From Chrysomallon squamiferum (lineage: Eukaryota > Mollusca > Gastropoda > Neomphalida > Peltospiridae): a stretch of 64,000 bases of DNA. The stretch is taken from assembly GCA_012295275.1 (NCBI GenBank), contig CM022673.1:16088810-16152809 (forward strand), written 5' to 3'. Below are positions 48,597 through 59,241 of the stretch, one piece after another; position 1 is the stretch's first letter; every line of letters begins with the position of its first letter. The translations under genes were made by a program, and so were the position numbers. A model generated the notes under the pieces. It had not been told where the DNA came from. It was given only the letters and a program-made list of their open reading frames with translations, and ran no database searches.

Positions 48597-50705
48597 TGGA
48601 CGCATACATATATACACTGACATTTGGTAGGAAAATTATGTACACATTTTTCTTCTTCTTCTCCTTCTTGTTGTTTTTTTTTTCTTCTTCTTCTTCCTCT
48701 TCTTATTTTTGTTGTTGTCTTGTTTTTGTCATCATCATTATTTTCTCTTTAAATCTAGTTTTTGTTTCTTCATCTTCTTCTTTTCCTTCTCCTTCGTTTT
48801 TGTTCTTTCTTCTTTTTTCCTTCTTCTTTTTCATCATCATCATTATCATCATCACCATCACCATCGTCATTAGTAGTATTATTATCATTGGCATATTATT
48901 GTCGGGTTTCTTACTCATCCTCATTCTTCTTTCCTTTTTTTCCCTTCCTTTTTATAGCTTAGTTCTTTTCTCCCAAACATTCCGTTTTGGTACAGTCGCC
49001 ATTAACTGCTGTTATACGCGTTTCCGGTATACATACATACATACATACAATCACACATACATAGATACAAACATACATATATACATATTCTTTCTTTTTT
49101 TCTAAACATTAACCCGCTGCCAATATATCTAAGGTTATGGTATGTATTCTCATGTTTTACGGAAGGTTCATATAAAAAAAAATTGTTTTCCTTGCAGATG
49201 GTTCCGTATTACTTCATCACCTGTTTAAACGGACTGTAGGACAGCAACAAGTACGTACAGATATTTTAATCTTTTAAAGTACCTGAGTGTATGTGTATAT
49301 GTATATTTATGTGTTGTTGTCATCATCATCATCATCATTATTATTATTACCGTCATCATCATTATCATAAATATTATCATTATCATCATTTCTATTTTTG
49401 TTGTTATCATCATTACTATTTTTGTTGTTATTGTTGTTGTTGTTGTTGTTATTATTATTATTATTATTATTGTCGTTGTCGTTGCTTTTTCAGCCAGTTC
49501 CCCTGACAGATTCTGATTTATCAGCTAACACACGTACGTACAGCAACGGACCGGCTGGCTCCACGAACAGCAACCAGCACTATGCTTTTGGAACAAACAC
49601 GTACACGCCTTCGAGAGCGCGAAATCCTGCCTCGCGTAATCGTGACACACCCGACACGAGGCGGATTGCAGGAAGTTACCCAGTAGGACCTATAATCCCT
49701 ATTTACGGCTATCGCACCCATACTAACCAGAGGAATCAAATACCCGTCGACCCGGCAGGTCAGACGACCTCCTCCAGAAGGACAAACGCCGGCAGTCAAG
49801 TGCCATACAACAGAAGAAACACAGGAGGAGGCCAGACGCAGTATTACAGAACGACAAACACGGGATCAGTGCAGCCAGCTAACACAAGACAGCGCAGTAC
49901 GTACCCGCACAGTCCGTCCGGCGTGTCAGTTTATTCATCAAACAACCAACAGGGTGGCACCTACAATCCTTCTTCAGGGGCGCTTCAACCGACATACACC
50001 AGACAGAGTGGAGTTTATCCATACAATCCGTCGGCCCCGTTTGGAGTAAGTATAGACAGATATCGTGAACTAGTCCACCGATATAATACTTAATTCAATA
50101 TGATTACTATATATCGTTATGTCAAAGAAATAATAATATTTCTTAAGCCAGTGTCATATCTTTTAAACCATCTTTATAACCAAGGTCATATATTTCTCGC
50201 CAGTTGTCATATTTTCAAACCACAGTCATATATTTTTAGCTGTGTAGCATTTTTTTGTAACCGGTTTCATATTTCTTTAACCAGTGTGATGTTTTTAATC
50301 AGTGTGAAATATTTTAACCACTGTCATATGTTTAACTTGTGTCATATTTTTAACCATTGTCATGTTTTTAACCATTGTCATACATTTTTGACCAGTGTCT
50401 TATTTTTAACTTGTGTCATATATTTAACCGCTGTCATATATTTTTAACCAGTGTCATATATTTTTAACCAGTGTCAGGAAACTGGAATAAGAATCAGAAT
50501 AAATGGGATGGAGTGCTCGCAGGCTATAGATCACTTCGGTGCTTTTCTCTGCTACAGACACGAGCATACGTCACGGGACTGCTGTGAAAAATGTAGGCCG
50601 CTCAAGAATCCATCGCGAGTGGGTAAGAATTTTCTTTTACATAGTTTTTACTTCAGTTAGGTCAAGTTAATAATAATAACTATAGCAACAACAGTAACAA
50701 TAACG

Positions 50706-50739
<34 letters not shown>

Positions 50740-50907
50740 TAATAATAATAACAACAACAATAATATCATCAACAACAATAGCAATAATATAATAATAATA
50801 GTAACAATAATAATAATAATATTTTTCATATAAAGGATGTAATTAAGACTGTATAAAGTAATCTGATTATTAAAAATTGTGTGTAGGCCATGTGTTTGTG
50901 CGTGCGC

Positions 50908-50984
<77 letters not shown>

Positions 50985-51848
50985 ATTTAGATCGATGACT
51001 GGATATTCTAAAGCTGTATACATTGTGTTTGTTGTTGTTTTTTAAGGCTGTGAGTATGGAGATCATTCCTATCAGTGTCGTCAGATTCAGGCGTTTGATT
51101 GTTATGACTTACGAAACAGACAGAGCTGCTGTGACACGTGTGAACAGTTCAGAACAGGTAAAAGCAGGCAGCACTTCTGCTCACAGAAATATATAGAGAC
51201 CATTTCACGCAAGGGGATTCAGAATTTTATACGTCATTTATTTAGTAACCAGTTCTTTTATTTATATACATACATTTTATATAGGACACACACACACATT
51301 TATAACAATAACGCTATATTGTTTCAGAAATACTGAACTTACTACAATCCACGTCCAGTGATTGCTGTGTATGAAGTTTCTATATGTATATAAAAAATTA
51401 TCTTTCTGGGTCAATCCTCCTTAGATCAATATTTCATTTTTTTAATAAAAAATTTAATTTGCCACGATTTAAAATATTTTATTATTAGATAAATATAATA
51501 ATAATAATAATAAAGAAAGAAAGAAAAAAAAAGAGAAAGAATAACAAAAAATTGTCGATGACAGTATTGGTTGGTGATATTTCGCTAATTTTTGTTATTA
51601 CTGCTTACAAAATATTGCTTTTTAAAGCTGCATCTATTAGTTTGAAAACAGGTTATTGTAAAATGAGTGTATTTTGATGTTTCAGGAGAGGTGAACTGTG
51701 AGTACGGGGATATGACCCCTCGCTGTCAGAGAGTGGCTCAGAATCCAAGTCTGTGTTACATCCCAGAAAACCAGAGACTTTGTTGCAGCACGTGCAGGAG
51801 AGTTAGCAGTACCGACAACCCAGGTGTGTTTATTTATGTATTTGTTAT

Positions 51849-51911
<63 letters not shown>

Positions 51912-52785
51912 CTTGTAAACAGTATTTTATTTCTAACGTGTCATTTTACATATTCAGATTGTCCGTGGGGAGATCAGAACAGTGAACTTTGTCGACCGTT
52001 TGATCAGTATGGTGGGGTCCGCATCAACTGCTACAGCGACCCCGTGAGACGACTTTGCTGTCAGACTTGTAAAAGATTAGAAGACCGAATGCCAGACAAC
52101 GTGCCTCGTACGTTACATTTTACATAAACTTCGAAACTTTTATTTAGACATTATTGTCGGTATGCAGGTTGTATATATATTTACTGCATGCATTTTTCTT
52201 GAAGCGAAAAATAATTTTATTTTTTTTTTTTTTTTATCGTTATTAGTATTATATCATTAGAAATTTTGTTGAGAATATTTGATGATTACTGCTTAAAGAT
52301 CTAATTACGTTTCTGTTCGGAAGAGGGGTTCATGGTGTCTGGAGCCTAGTGTCATGCAAAATGTTAACGGCTCTTATACTACTCCTTTTTTTTAAATTTT
52401 ATTTTATTTTATAATTATTTATTTATTTATTTATTTATTAAAAGACTAGTTTGTTATAAACTTTATCGTTATTACTTACACGAACATTACAAAATTTAAT
52501 AAATTAATATAGTCCTAAAATAAAATGAAATGAAATAATTAATGTGAAAAAAAATCGTTTTATTTGTTGTTACGAATATGTTAATATGTTTATATTTTAC
52601 TGTTTTCACTAACAGACAGCTGTCGCTATGGAGACCGTCCAGTGATCTTCAACACAAATCAGTTCGGAAGTCTGAACTGTACGTCTTTCTTCCGTCATTT
52701 TTCTGTCGACCAGTGTACCTTGAACCAGGCAGTTGCCATTAACTGCTGTTATACGTGTTTCCGGTATACCAGATCCGGCGGATAA
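45785..52785 (+). CDS. Secreted protein with five PLAC-like six-cysteine domains
   Basis: Exons: 45785-45872, 49198-49250, 49494-50045, 50472-50622 (or from 50478), 51047-51157, 51686-51823, 51958-52107 and 52616-52785; about 470 residues, stop TAA. Residues 1 to about 21 form a signal peptide (MILVTLCFVFLCFF ... VQA). A basic KR pair follows at about residue 39. A low-complexity linker of about 184 residues is rich in Arg, Asn, Thr, Gly, Pro and Tyr, with recurring TRQ..YP..PS units. The rest is five cysteine modules with the order C, C, C, CC, C (e.g. CEYGDHSYQC ... CCDTC), one per exon in exons 4-8. The pattern resembles PLAC domains at the C-termini of ADAMTS, papilin and proprotein-convertase families, so an extracellular-matrix or secreted role is inferred. 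No protease domain is present. Orthologue not recognised. Confidence 0.85.
46150..46185. repeat. (AC)n microsatellite
   Basis: About 17 AC units in intron 1 of the PLAC-like gene; a (GT)n run lies at 46680-46722. Confidence 0.97.
47396..47550. repeat. 38-bp minisatellite
   Basis: Four near-identical copies with starts at 47396, 47435, 47473 and 47511; unit begins ATCTATGTATGTATGTTTG and ends with a TATATGTGTGTG stretch. In intron 1 of the PLAC-like gene. Confidence 0.95.
48361..48592. repeat. (TA)n, CATA-type and (CA)n microsatellites
   Basis: (TA)n at 48364-48388, degenerate CATA units at 48410-48540 and (CA)n at 48552-48591. Artefact frames of Cys-Val and Tyr-Ile repeats arise here. Confidence 0.95.
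48617..48992 (+). repeat. Long direct repeat, copy B
   Basis: Second copy of the 45034-45381 block, with small indels in the triplet runs. It ends at CCGTTTTGGTA and is joined directly to a copy of part of the last exon of the same gene. Confidence 0.9.
48993..49032 (+). pseudogene. 40-bp fragment copy of the last PLAC-like exon
   Basis: Matches 52730-52769 at 38 of 40 bases. It would encode AINCCYT then Arg instead of Cys then FRYT, so the final cysteine of the module is changed. It lies in intron 1, flanked by copy B of the long repeat and a (CATA)n run. Not expected to be expressed. Confidence 0.88.
49318..49475. repeat. (ATC)n/(TTG)n/(TTA)n tract before exon 3
   Basis: Triplet repeats fill most of intron 2 of the PLAC-like gene and end about 20 bp before the CAG acceptor at 49491-49493. 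Confidence 0.9.
50130..50477 (+). repeat. 17-20 bp minisatellite containing the splice acceptor, PLAC-like gene intron 3
   Basis: About 18 or 19 imperfect copies of a unit like CATATTTTTAACCAGTGT. The acceptor of exon 4 is the TTTTAACCAG of one of the last units, so many upstream units carry acceptor-like sequence. Confidence 0.9.
50690..50820. repeat. (AAT)n/(AAC)n tract
   Basis: Imperfect AAT and AAC triplets in intron 4 of the PLAC-like gene. Confidence 0.93.
50911..50982. repeat. (AG)n microsatellite
   Basis: 36 AG units about 65 bp before exon 5 of the PLAC-like gene; another (GA)n at 51851-51906 follows exon 6 by 27 bp. Confidence 0.98.
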
Positions 52786-52821
52786 ATTCCACATTTCATT
52801 CGTTTAAATTTACGTTTTTAC

Positions 52822-52857
<36 letters not shown>

Positions 52858-54016
52858 TTAAATATATTTTTAAAAATATTTTCTGTATTGAAACATTTCA
52901 CTGACATTAAGTTGTTGTAATAAAATTATGCTGTGAAGAGTGAAAAACTAATAAATTGAAAGAAAAATAAACTGAAAGAAGATAACTTCGGCATTGGCAC
53001 TTTGAAGTATCGTTTTTACAGAAAGGATAACGTCTTTTTAAGTTTATTATTATTATTATTATTATTATTATTTTAGGTAAAATAAATGTGATTGTTTTTT
53101 GTCATAAACAAACAGACGATAATACTGTTATATTGCACGTCTAATATAGTGATTGGTTAGAAATTGCGGAAAAAAAAAAAAAAAAAAAAAAAAAAAGAGA
53201 GAGAGAGAGATGGACACGATGGACGCTACAGTTTTAACATCCAGACTCTGATGTGATCTACAGAGAATAAAAAGTATCAAATAAAATATATGTTTTTTTT
53301 TTTTTTTTTTTAATTTTCAGTTGAAGTATATTATGAATGATACAAATAGCCGCAATTATCGATTGTAAAGTAACTGGCGTATTATTTATTTTAAAAGTAA
53401 TGAAATTTTAGAGGGGAAAATGGATTTTGCTATTTTCTTTTTAAATATTGTCGTCTTACAAATTTATTAAGATTACAATTTGATTGTCATTCAGAGGAGT
53501 TCAGTGGCCTGGTGACTATATACCCCAAAGTCTCAAGTATAAGGTGTAGTATTGAGAAATATTATAAGAAAGCAAATATTGTGAATATATAAGCACAGAT
53601 GAAACATATAATAAACACTTTATTTGATTTAAATATAAATTCACCAAATTTATTGCTCTTTTCTCTGATTGGATGCCCAGGGCCACTGCCTTTGTCCCCA
53701 CCCTCTGCTCACCACTGTTTGTTAATTGACCCTTTCATTTTTCTTTCTTTAAATTCATTAATTTATTTTTATTTATATATTTGTTTCTTTACTTATTTCT
53801 TTATTTTATCATTATAATTTTTTAATTAAATAATCAATCATTTGTTTTGTTAAAAAAAAAAAAAAAAAGTTTTATTTTATAATGAAAGCAATCCAATATC
53901 TTACATATAAAACCAAAACTAAAATAAGTTTTTGTTTATTTACTACATCTGTAATCTTTTAATTTTCTTTATTTTTTAATAATTTTTACATTTTTTAAAT
54001 TTGTAGTAACACACTG

Positions 54017-54058
<42 letters not shown>

Positions 54059-54371
54059 TCTCACAGCAAGCCAAACACAATCACACTGGAATGCATAAAA
54101 ACAACAACAACCAAATTGATATTTGAACAGTTTTACTAGCCAGAATATCTACATTCTGTGTTTGACAGGCAGCTCGGCTCCTGTTTGTATCAAAACGTCT
54201 GATTAGTAAGGCATTCCTTTATAAAAATCACTGTACACAGCCAGTCGCAGACCCAGAAGTCATAAATATATAAAATATATCAAAAATAGAACTATCCAAC
54301 TTCTGGGTCTCGACTGCAGAAACATAAAGCATCGTCATACACAAACAGACATTAATATATATAGATATTTT

Positions 54372-54404
<33 letters not shown>

Positions 54405-56242
54405 GTATGTATAGATGGCTATCAACTTAAAACTTGATAAAACATAAAAATCTACAAGTAACATTTCCTAGCTAGCTAGATCACAAGTCCTCATATAAAA
54501 TAAATTTTAAAAACAGACTCGGTCGGTGATGGATATAATACCTTTGTACAAACACATCGCATGAACACATTGTTTTATTTCTAAGAATAAGCAGTTTTCA
54601 GGAAATAATTATAGTCATGATTTACTTAGTTTCATTTCAGTGTCCCCATGTGTGGTATACTTTTTTTTTTTTTCATTTAGAATATGGATTAAAAAAAAAG
54701 AATAATAAAATATAAATGGAAAGAAAAAAGAAAGAAAGAATAAAAATGATGAAGTTAGTCTGTGTTATGTATGTATGTAAAAGGATAAAAATGTCATGGT
54801 TGCTATGGGAACACACTAAAAAGCTTTAAAATATGGATCCAATTTTATAAAACCCAATAATTTCCTTTAAAAATATATATTTTTTAATTTTAAATGAAAC
54901 AATAGTGATGACATTAAAATGAACTTTATACATTTAAAAGAATAAATAAATAAAAATAGTAAAATAAATTTTAAAAATAATTTCAAATGTCAAAATGAAA
55001 TTCATCTGCAAAACAATATGTAAAAAAAAAAAATTAAATATACATATATATATATATATATATCAAGATACATAATTCTTTTTTCAGATTATTTATTTTT
55101 TCAAATATATTTTTTTTTAAAAAGAAAAAAAAAGCATAGAGAAATTATTTAAAGAATTGAATAAAGGATAAAATAGATTTTGTTTTCCATAATTTGCTGT
55201 AATTATAATTTAACTTGATTTAAAGATACAATTTTTAAAATGTTATATTTTCCAACATTAAAATGAATAAATAAATCTTTATATATGACATTAAATGTTA
55301 TATATTTTCAACTGTTATGTACTTGTAACTAAATAAATTCTAACAATAACGGTTTCCTAAGGGAAATAACTATGAAATTTCGATCTTGCGAAATATACTA
55401 CAAAGATTAAGTCTCCAATTGCACACATTCTTTTGATGTTAGAAAAATGAACTTAAACCAGTCAAAAAAAAAAAAAAAAAAAAAAAAAAGTTATAATTTA
55501 AAAACAATAAATAAATAAGTATATCCATTTTTTGGTGATAAAATGATGGGTCTTCAATGAACTGTATACTATACATGATTTTTAACCTTTGAGAACCAAA
55601 TTAATAATTCCAAATAAGTCAGCAACAAAAATCTTTTATGTATTTAGTTAAGCATGTGGTATGAGCACTTTCCATGAAAGGTACTGATACACCACCATTA
55701 CACTTTTGAAGTAGTTACACATTTAATTTCTTCTGTAATTTTCCTCTTTTCCCCTTGCTTCTTAGATTATTTAAAGTGAATTTTATCAGATAAATGTAGT
55801 TTAAAGTAAGAATATATCAAAATATATATGTGGACATCTGCCAAAACATTGCACTTTTGTCTGTCAGCAGAGCTTATTTCCAATCATCATAAAAAAATTA
55901 ACATCATTTTTAAAACTTAGATATTATTCTTTTGTTATTAAATAAATACTTTAATTATTTTTTTTTTGGGGGGAAGAAATTTGTAAAAATTTGTCCTTAA
56001 TGCATGTTTTGTGGGATCATGTTAGAATTATTGCAATGCCAAACAAAATTGTGAAAACACTTAACACTGAAATGTTGTGCCAAATTAAACAAGGTAAACA
56101 TCCATTAACAAGAATACACTTATTCTGAAACTCAGTTTTAAAAATATGGAATACATTCCTTGCAAAAGCATTAGTAAATAACTAACTGTGGTTACATTGT
56201 GCACATTTAATAAAAAAAAATAGAAAAAAAAAAAGAAAATAA

Positions 56243-56281
<39 letters not shown>

Positions 56282-57477
56282 AATAAATAAATAAAAGAAA
56301 GAAAAGATCTAGAAAAAACTCTTTAGAAACTGAGCCCAAGAATTTAATTATTATTTTTAATTTATGTCCAAAAGTTATTGTCATTTCTGTTCCCAAGTAT
56401 TTTACTTTTACTTTTTTCATTATCACTAATATGTTTATTTTAATATCAGCTGCTTTATTTCTCAGAATATGTTTGAAATTTATAAATAAAACTAAGAATC
56501 CTTTCACAAAATAAAAAATAAAACAAAATAATCTGTCAGTTATTTTAAAAACTTTAAATATTGTGATATGTAACAAAAGTAATGATATATGTTTTAATAA
56601 TAAATATACCAACAAAAATTCTTAATCATACCCTATTCTTTTTATTGAATTTAAGTACATTCAAAAATATTTTATTTCTTTGGTTTCAAAATAAATGTTA
56701 TTTTTACTATTTCAATTTTTTTTTTTTATTAATGATATGATTCATCTGTAAAAAAGTTATTTATGTTATTTTATTCTTAATATAAATGTATTTAAACCTT
56801 TTGATAATTTAATTTTTGAAAAATTTATTTTATAAAAATACATGAATTTAGAAACATATATATCTTTGAACCAGTTTTTTGGTTTGTTTTTTAAAAGTCA
56901 AAAAAGAAAAAGAAAATATAATTAAGAAAGAAAAAATACCACAGTATATTAGATATTTAAGCCTAAAAAAGAATTCCCCAAAAATAATAAAAAATCAGAT
57001 TAGAATGAGCAATTGATTTTCTTTTTAATTTTTGCAACCATTTTTCATTATTTTTTTATTTTTATTACAATTTATTTATTTATTTATTTTATTATTTTTT
57101 TTAAACTTCTACATTTACTTTTAAACTTGGCTGACAACACACTGAAGCTCAGTTCAGCATATTGTTTTTCTATTTTTGACTCAATATATAAAATATTTTA
57201 ACAAAATACTGGATCTATGCCAAAATGTTCAGTGCACTGTCACTTGTTGATTTTACGAAACCCAGTGATGTCTTTTTCAGTCATAACACACTAATGGTAC
57301 TAAAAATAAAACACAAAAATGCTGTACTAAAAATACAATGTTAAAATTTACTTCATATAACTTTTTTGGAAGTATGTTGTATACCATCATGAATATTATT
57401 TTAAGTTTTAGGAAAATTATAAATCTGTTTCAAGTGCTATTATTTTAGATAATTAATGTAATAATAATAAAAATTAA

Positions 57478-57513
<36 letters not shown>

Positions 57514-58087
57514 GGTGAACATGTGAAATGCAGTCACCTAAGAACATAAATTATTATGGAATAATGACTCAAAACAAAATGTAATGGATTTTGCACAAGT
57601 ATGTTCATGATTATTAAGATTAAAACTTATTAATATATTCTAAAATTAGTAAAAATAAATATATATATAGAACACAGAATTAATTACAACTCTGGAATTT
57701 GTTAAACTTATAAAAGTTAAAAACCTTTAAGAAATTATTCTACTTAAGGCTGTATTTAAATAAATTATAGATTTTCATCCAGTTTTATAACTGAAAATGT
57801 ATTAGATAAACAAATTATTTTTTTTTATTATTTTTTTTTTATTTCTTAGAAACTTGTTTATTAAAGGAATATAAGTTACATTAGGAGAATAAATACAACA
57901 CAGTTTAAAAGGTAATGTTTTTAAAAAAAAGATTAGACTGTAAGAAAAATCTATAATTTTCAAATTGCATTATTTATTCATTTCAGAACAAGAAAAAACA
58001 TGAAAAAGATTATATTTAAAAATATATAAAAAACATTAACTGCTAATTGAAAAATATCTGATTTGAATAATAATAATAATAATAATA

Positions 58088-58134
<47 letters not shown>

Positions 58135-59241
58135 ATATTTAAAAAAGAATTGATTATTAAAGAGACAAAAAAAAAGAAGTAATAATAATAATAAAAGGTA
58201 AACAATTAAAGAAGAGTAACAACCCCACCCAAAAAAACCTGAAACCACCCCAGAAAAAAAAACACTCCTAACAATTTAACATAAATGCATTTAGAACTTT
58301 TTAAACATTATAAACATGGTTCATTGTCTCCCTCCCTTTTTAAATAAATGATTAAATACCAAACTAGTAAATTCTGCTCTGTACACAAATTCCACTGTGT
58401 GATTATCTGAACTGGAGCTGTCAGTGGATTTCAGACACAATAGTAATAATATGCTGTTTAGAAAACACTACAACAACTTCATGTTTTCGTTGATTATGAG
58501 GACTACATTTTAGTTGCTGAACACAAATGCAATACGGTTTTTCTTTTTACTAAGTTAAAAGTGTTTAACGTAACAGATATAAATGTTTGGCCCATCAAGG
58601 GACTATCATATGAAATGGATAAACGAATATGGTTAATCAAATTTGAAATGTATGACTCCATAAATACAATCATGACGAATGTGTGTGAAGTCAATGCTCG
58701 TTTTTGAACAGCTTCTATTCAGTGTGTGATATGGTGTGTGAAAAATAAATCCTACTGTCTTGAGCAATAATCACTAATTTACACATAGCAGTTTTGTGAA
58801 AGTTGTACTAGTCAAGTCTAGAATTTCAGCACAGATTCCTGTTTTCAAATTTTTTCGTCTTAATTTGTTTTATTTTTTTATTATTTTTTTTTTTTGTCTT
58901 GGATTTTTTGTTTATCTATTCAAGGTAAAATATATTTCAAAATTAACCTAAAAATCCTTTGAAAGGAAAAGTAATCCATTTCCAGAAACAATCTCAATTT
59001 CTGCTCTGTCAAAACCATGAACAATTCACAACAATCAGAATTTTTCCACTGCTCTCATTACACCCAACTCTGAATACTGCTTCTGATTCTAATTTTTTTC
59101 CTTTCCACTCCTCGCTGCCTTATTCTGTTTTTGAAACAGTTATACATAAATGCTTGAGCTTATGCCTAAAAATCCTCTTTTTTATCACAAAATAGACAAT
59201 ACATGGCACATTTATATTATTATACATCTTTAAAAAAAATT
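52786..59241. other. Convergent intergenic region, PLAC-like gene and BCL9
   Basis: No gene recognised. AATAAA-type signals near 52950-52970 could end the PLAC-like transcript. The rest probably includes a long BCL9 3'UTR on the minus strand. Simple repeats: poly(A)/(GA) at 53170-53210, (CA)n at 54019-54056, (AAT)n at 56243-56295 and 57478-57513, and (AAAT)n at 58088-58138. Frames of 70-176 codons here are driven by these tracts. Confidence 0.6.

Noticed and set aside
45034-48992. Direct repeats as long terminal repeats of a retroelement
   Set aside because: The 3.2 kb between them holds no reverse transcriptase or gag-like frame, contains the real first exon of the secreted-protein gene, and the repeats lack typical LTR ends.
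50100-50447. 115-codon frame with repeated Asn-His-Cys-His segments
   Set aside because: Translation of the intron 3 minisatellite, interrupted from the gene by splice sites on both sides.
56085-56615. 176-codon minus-strand frame
   Set aside because: Rich in Phe/Leu/Tyr from AT-rich DNA and an (AAT)n tract; no recognisable motif or splice context.
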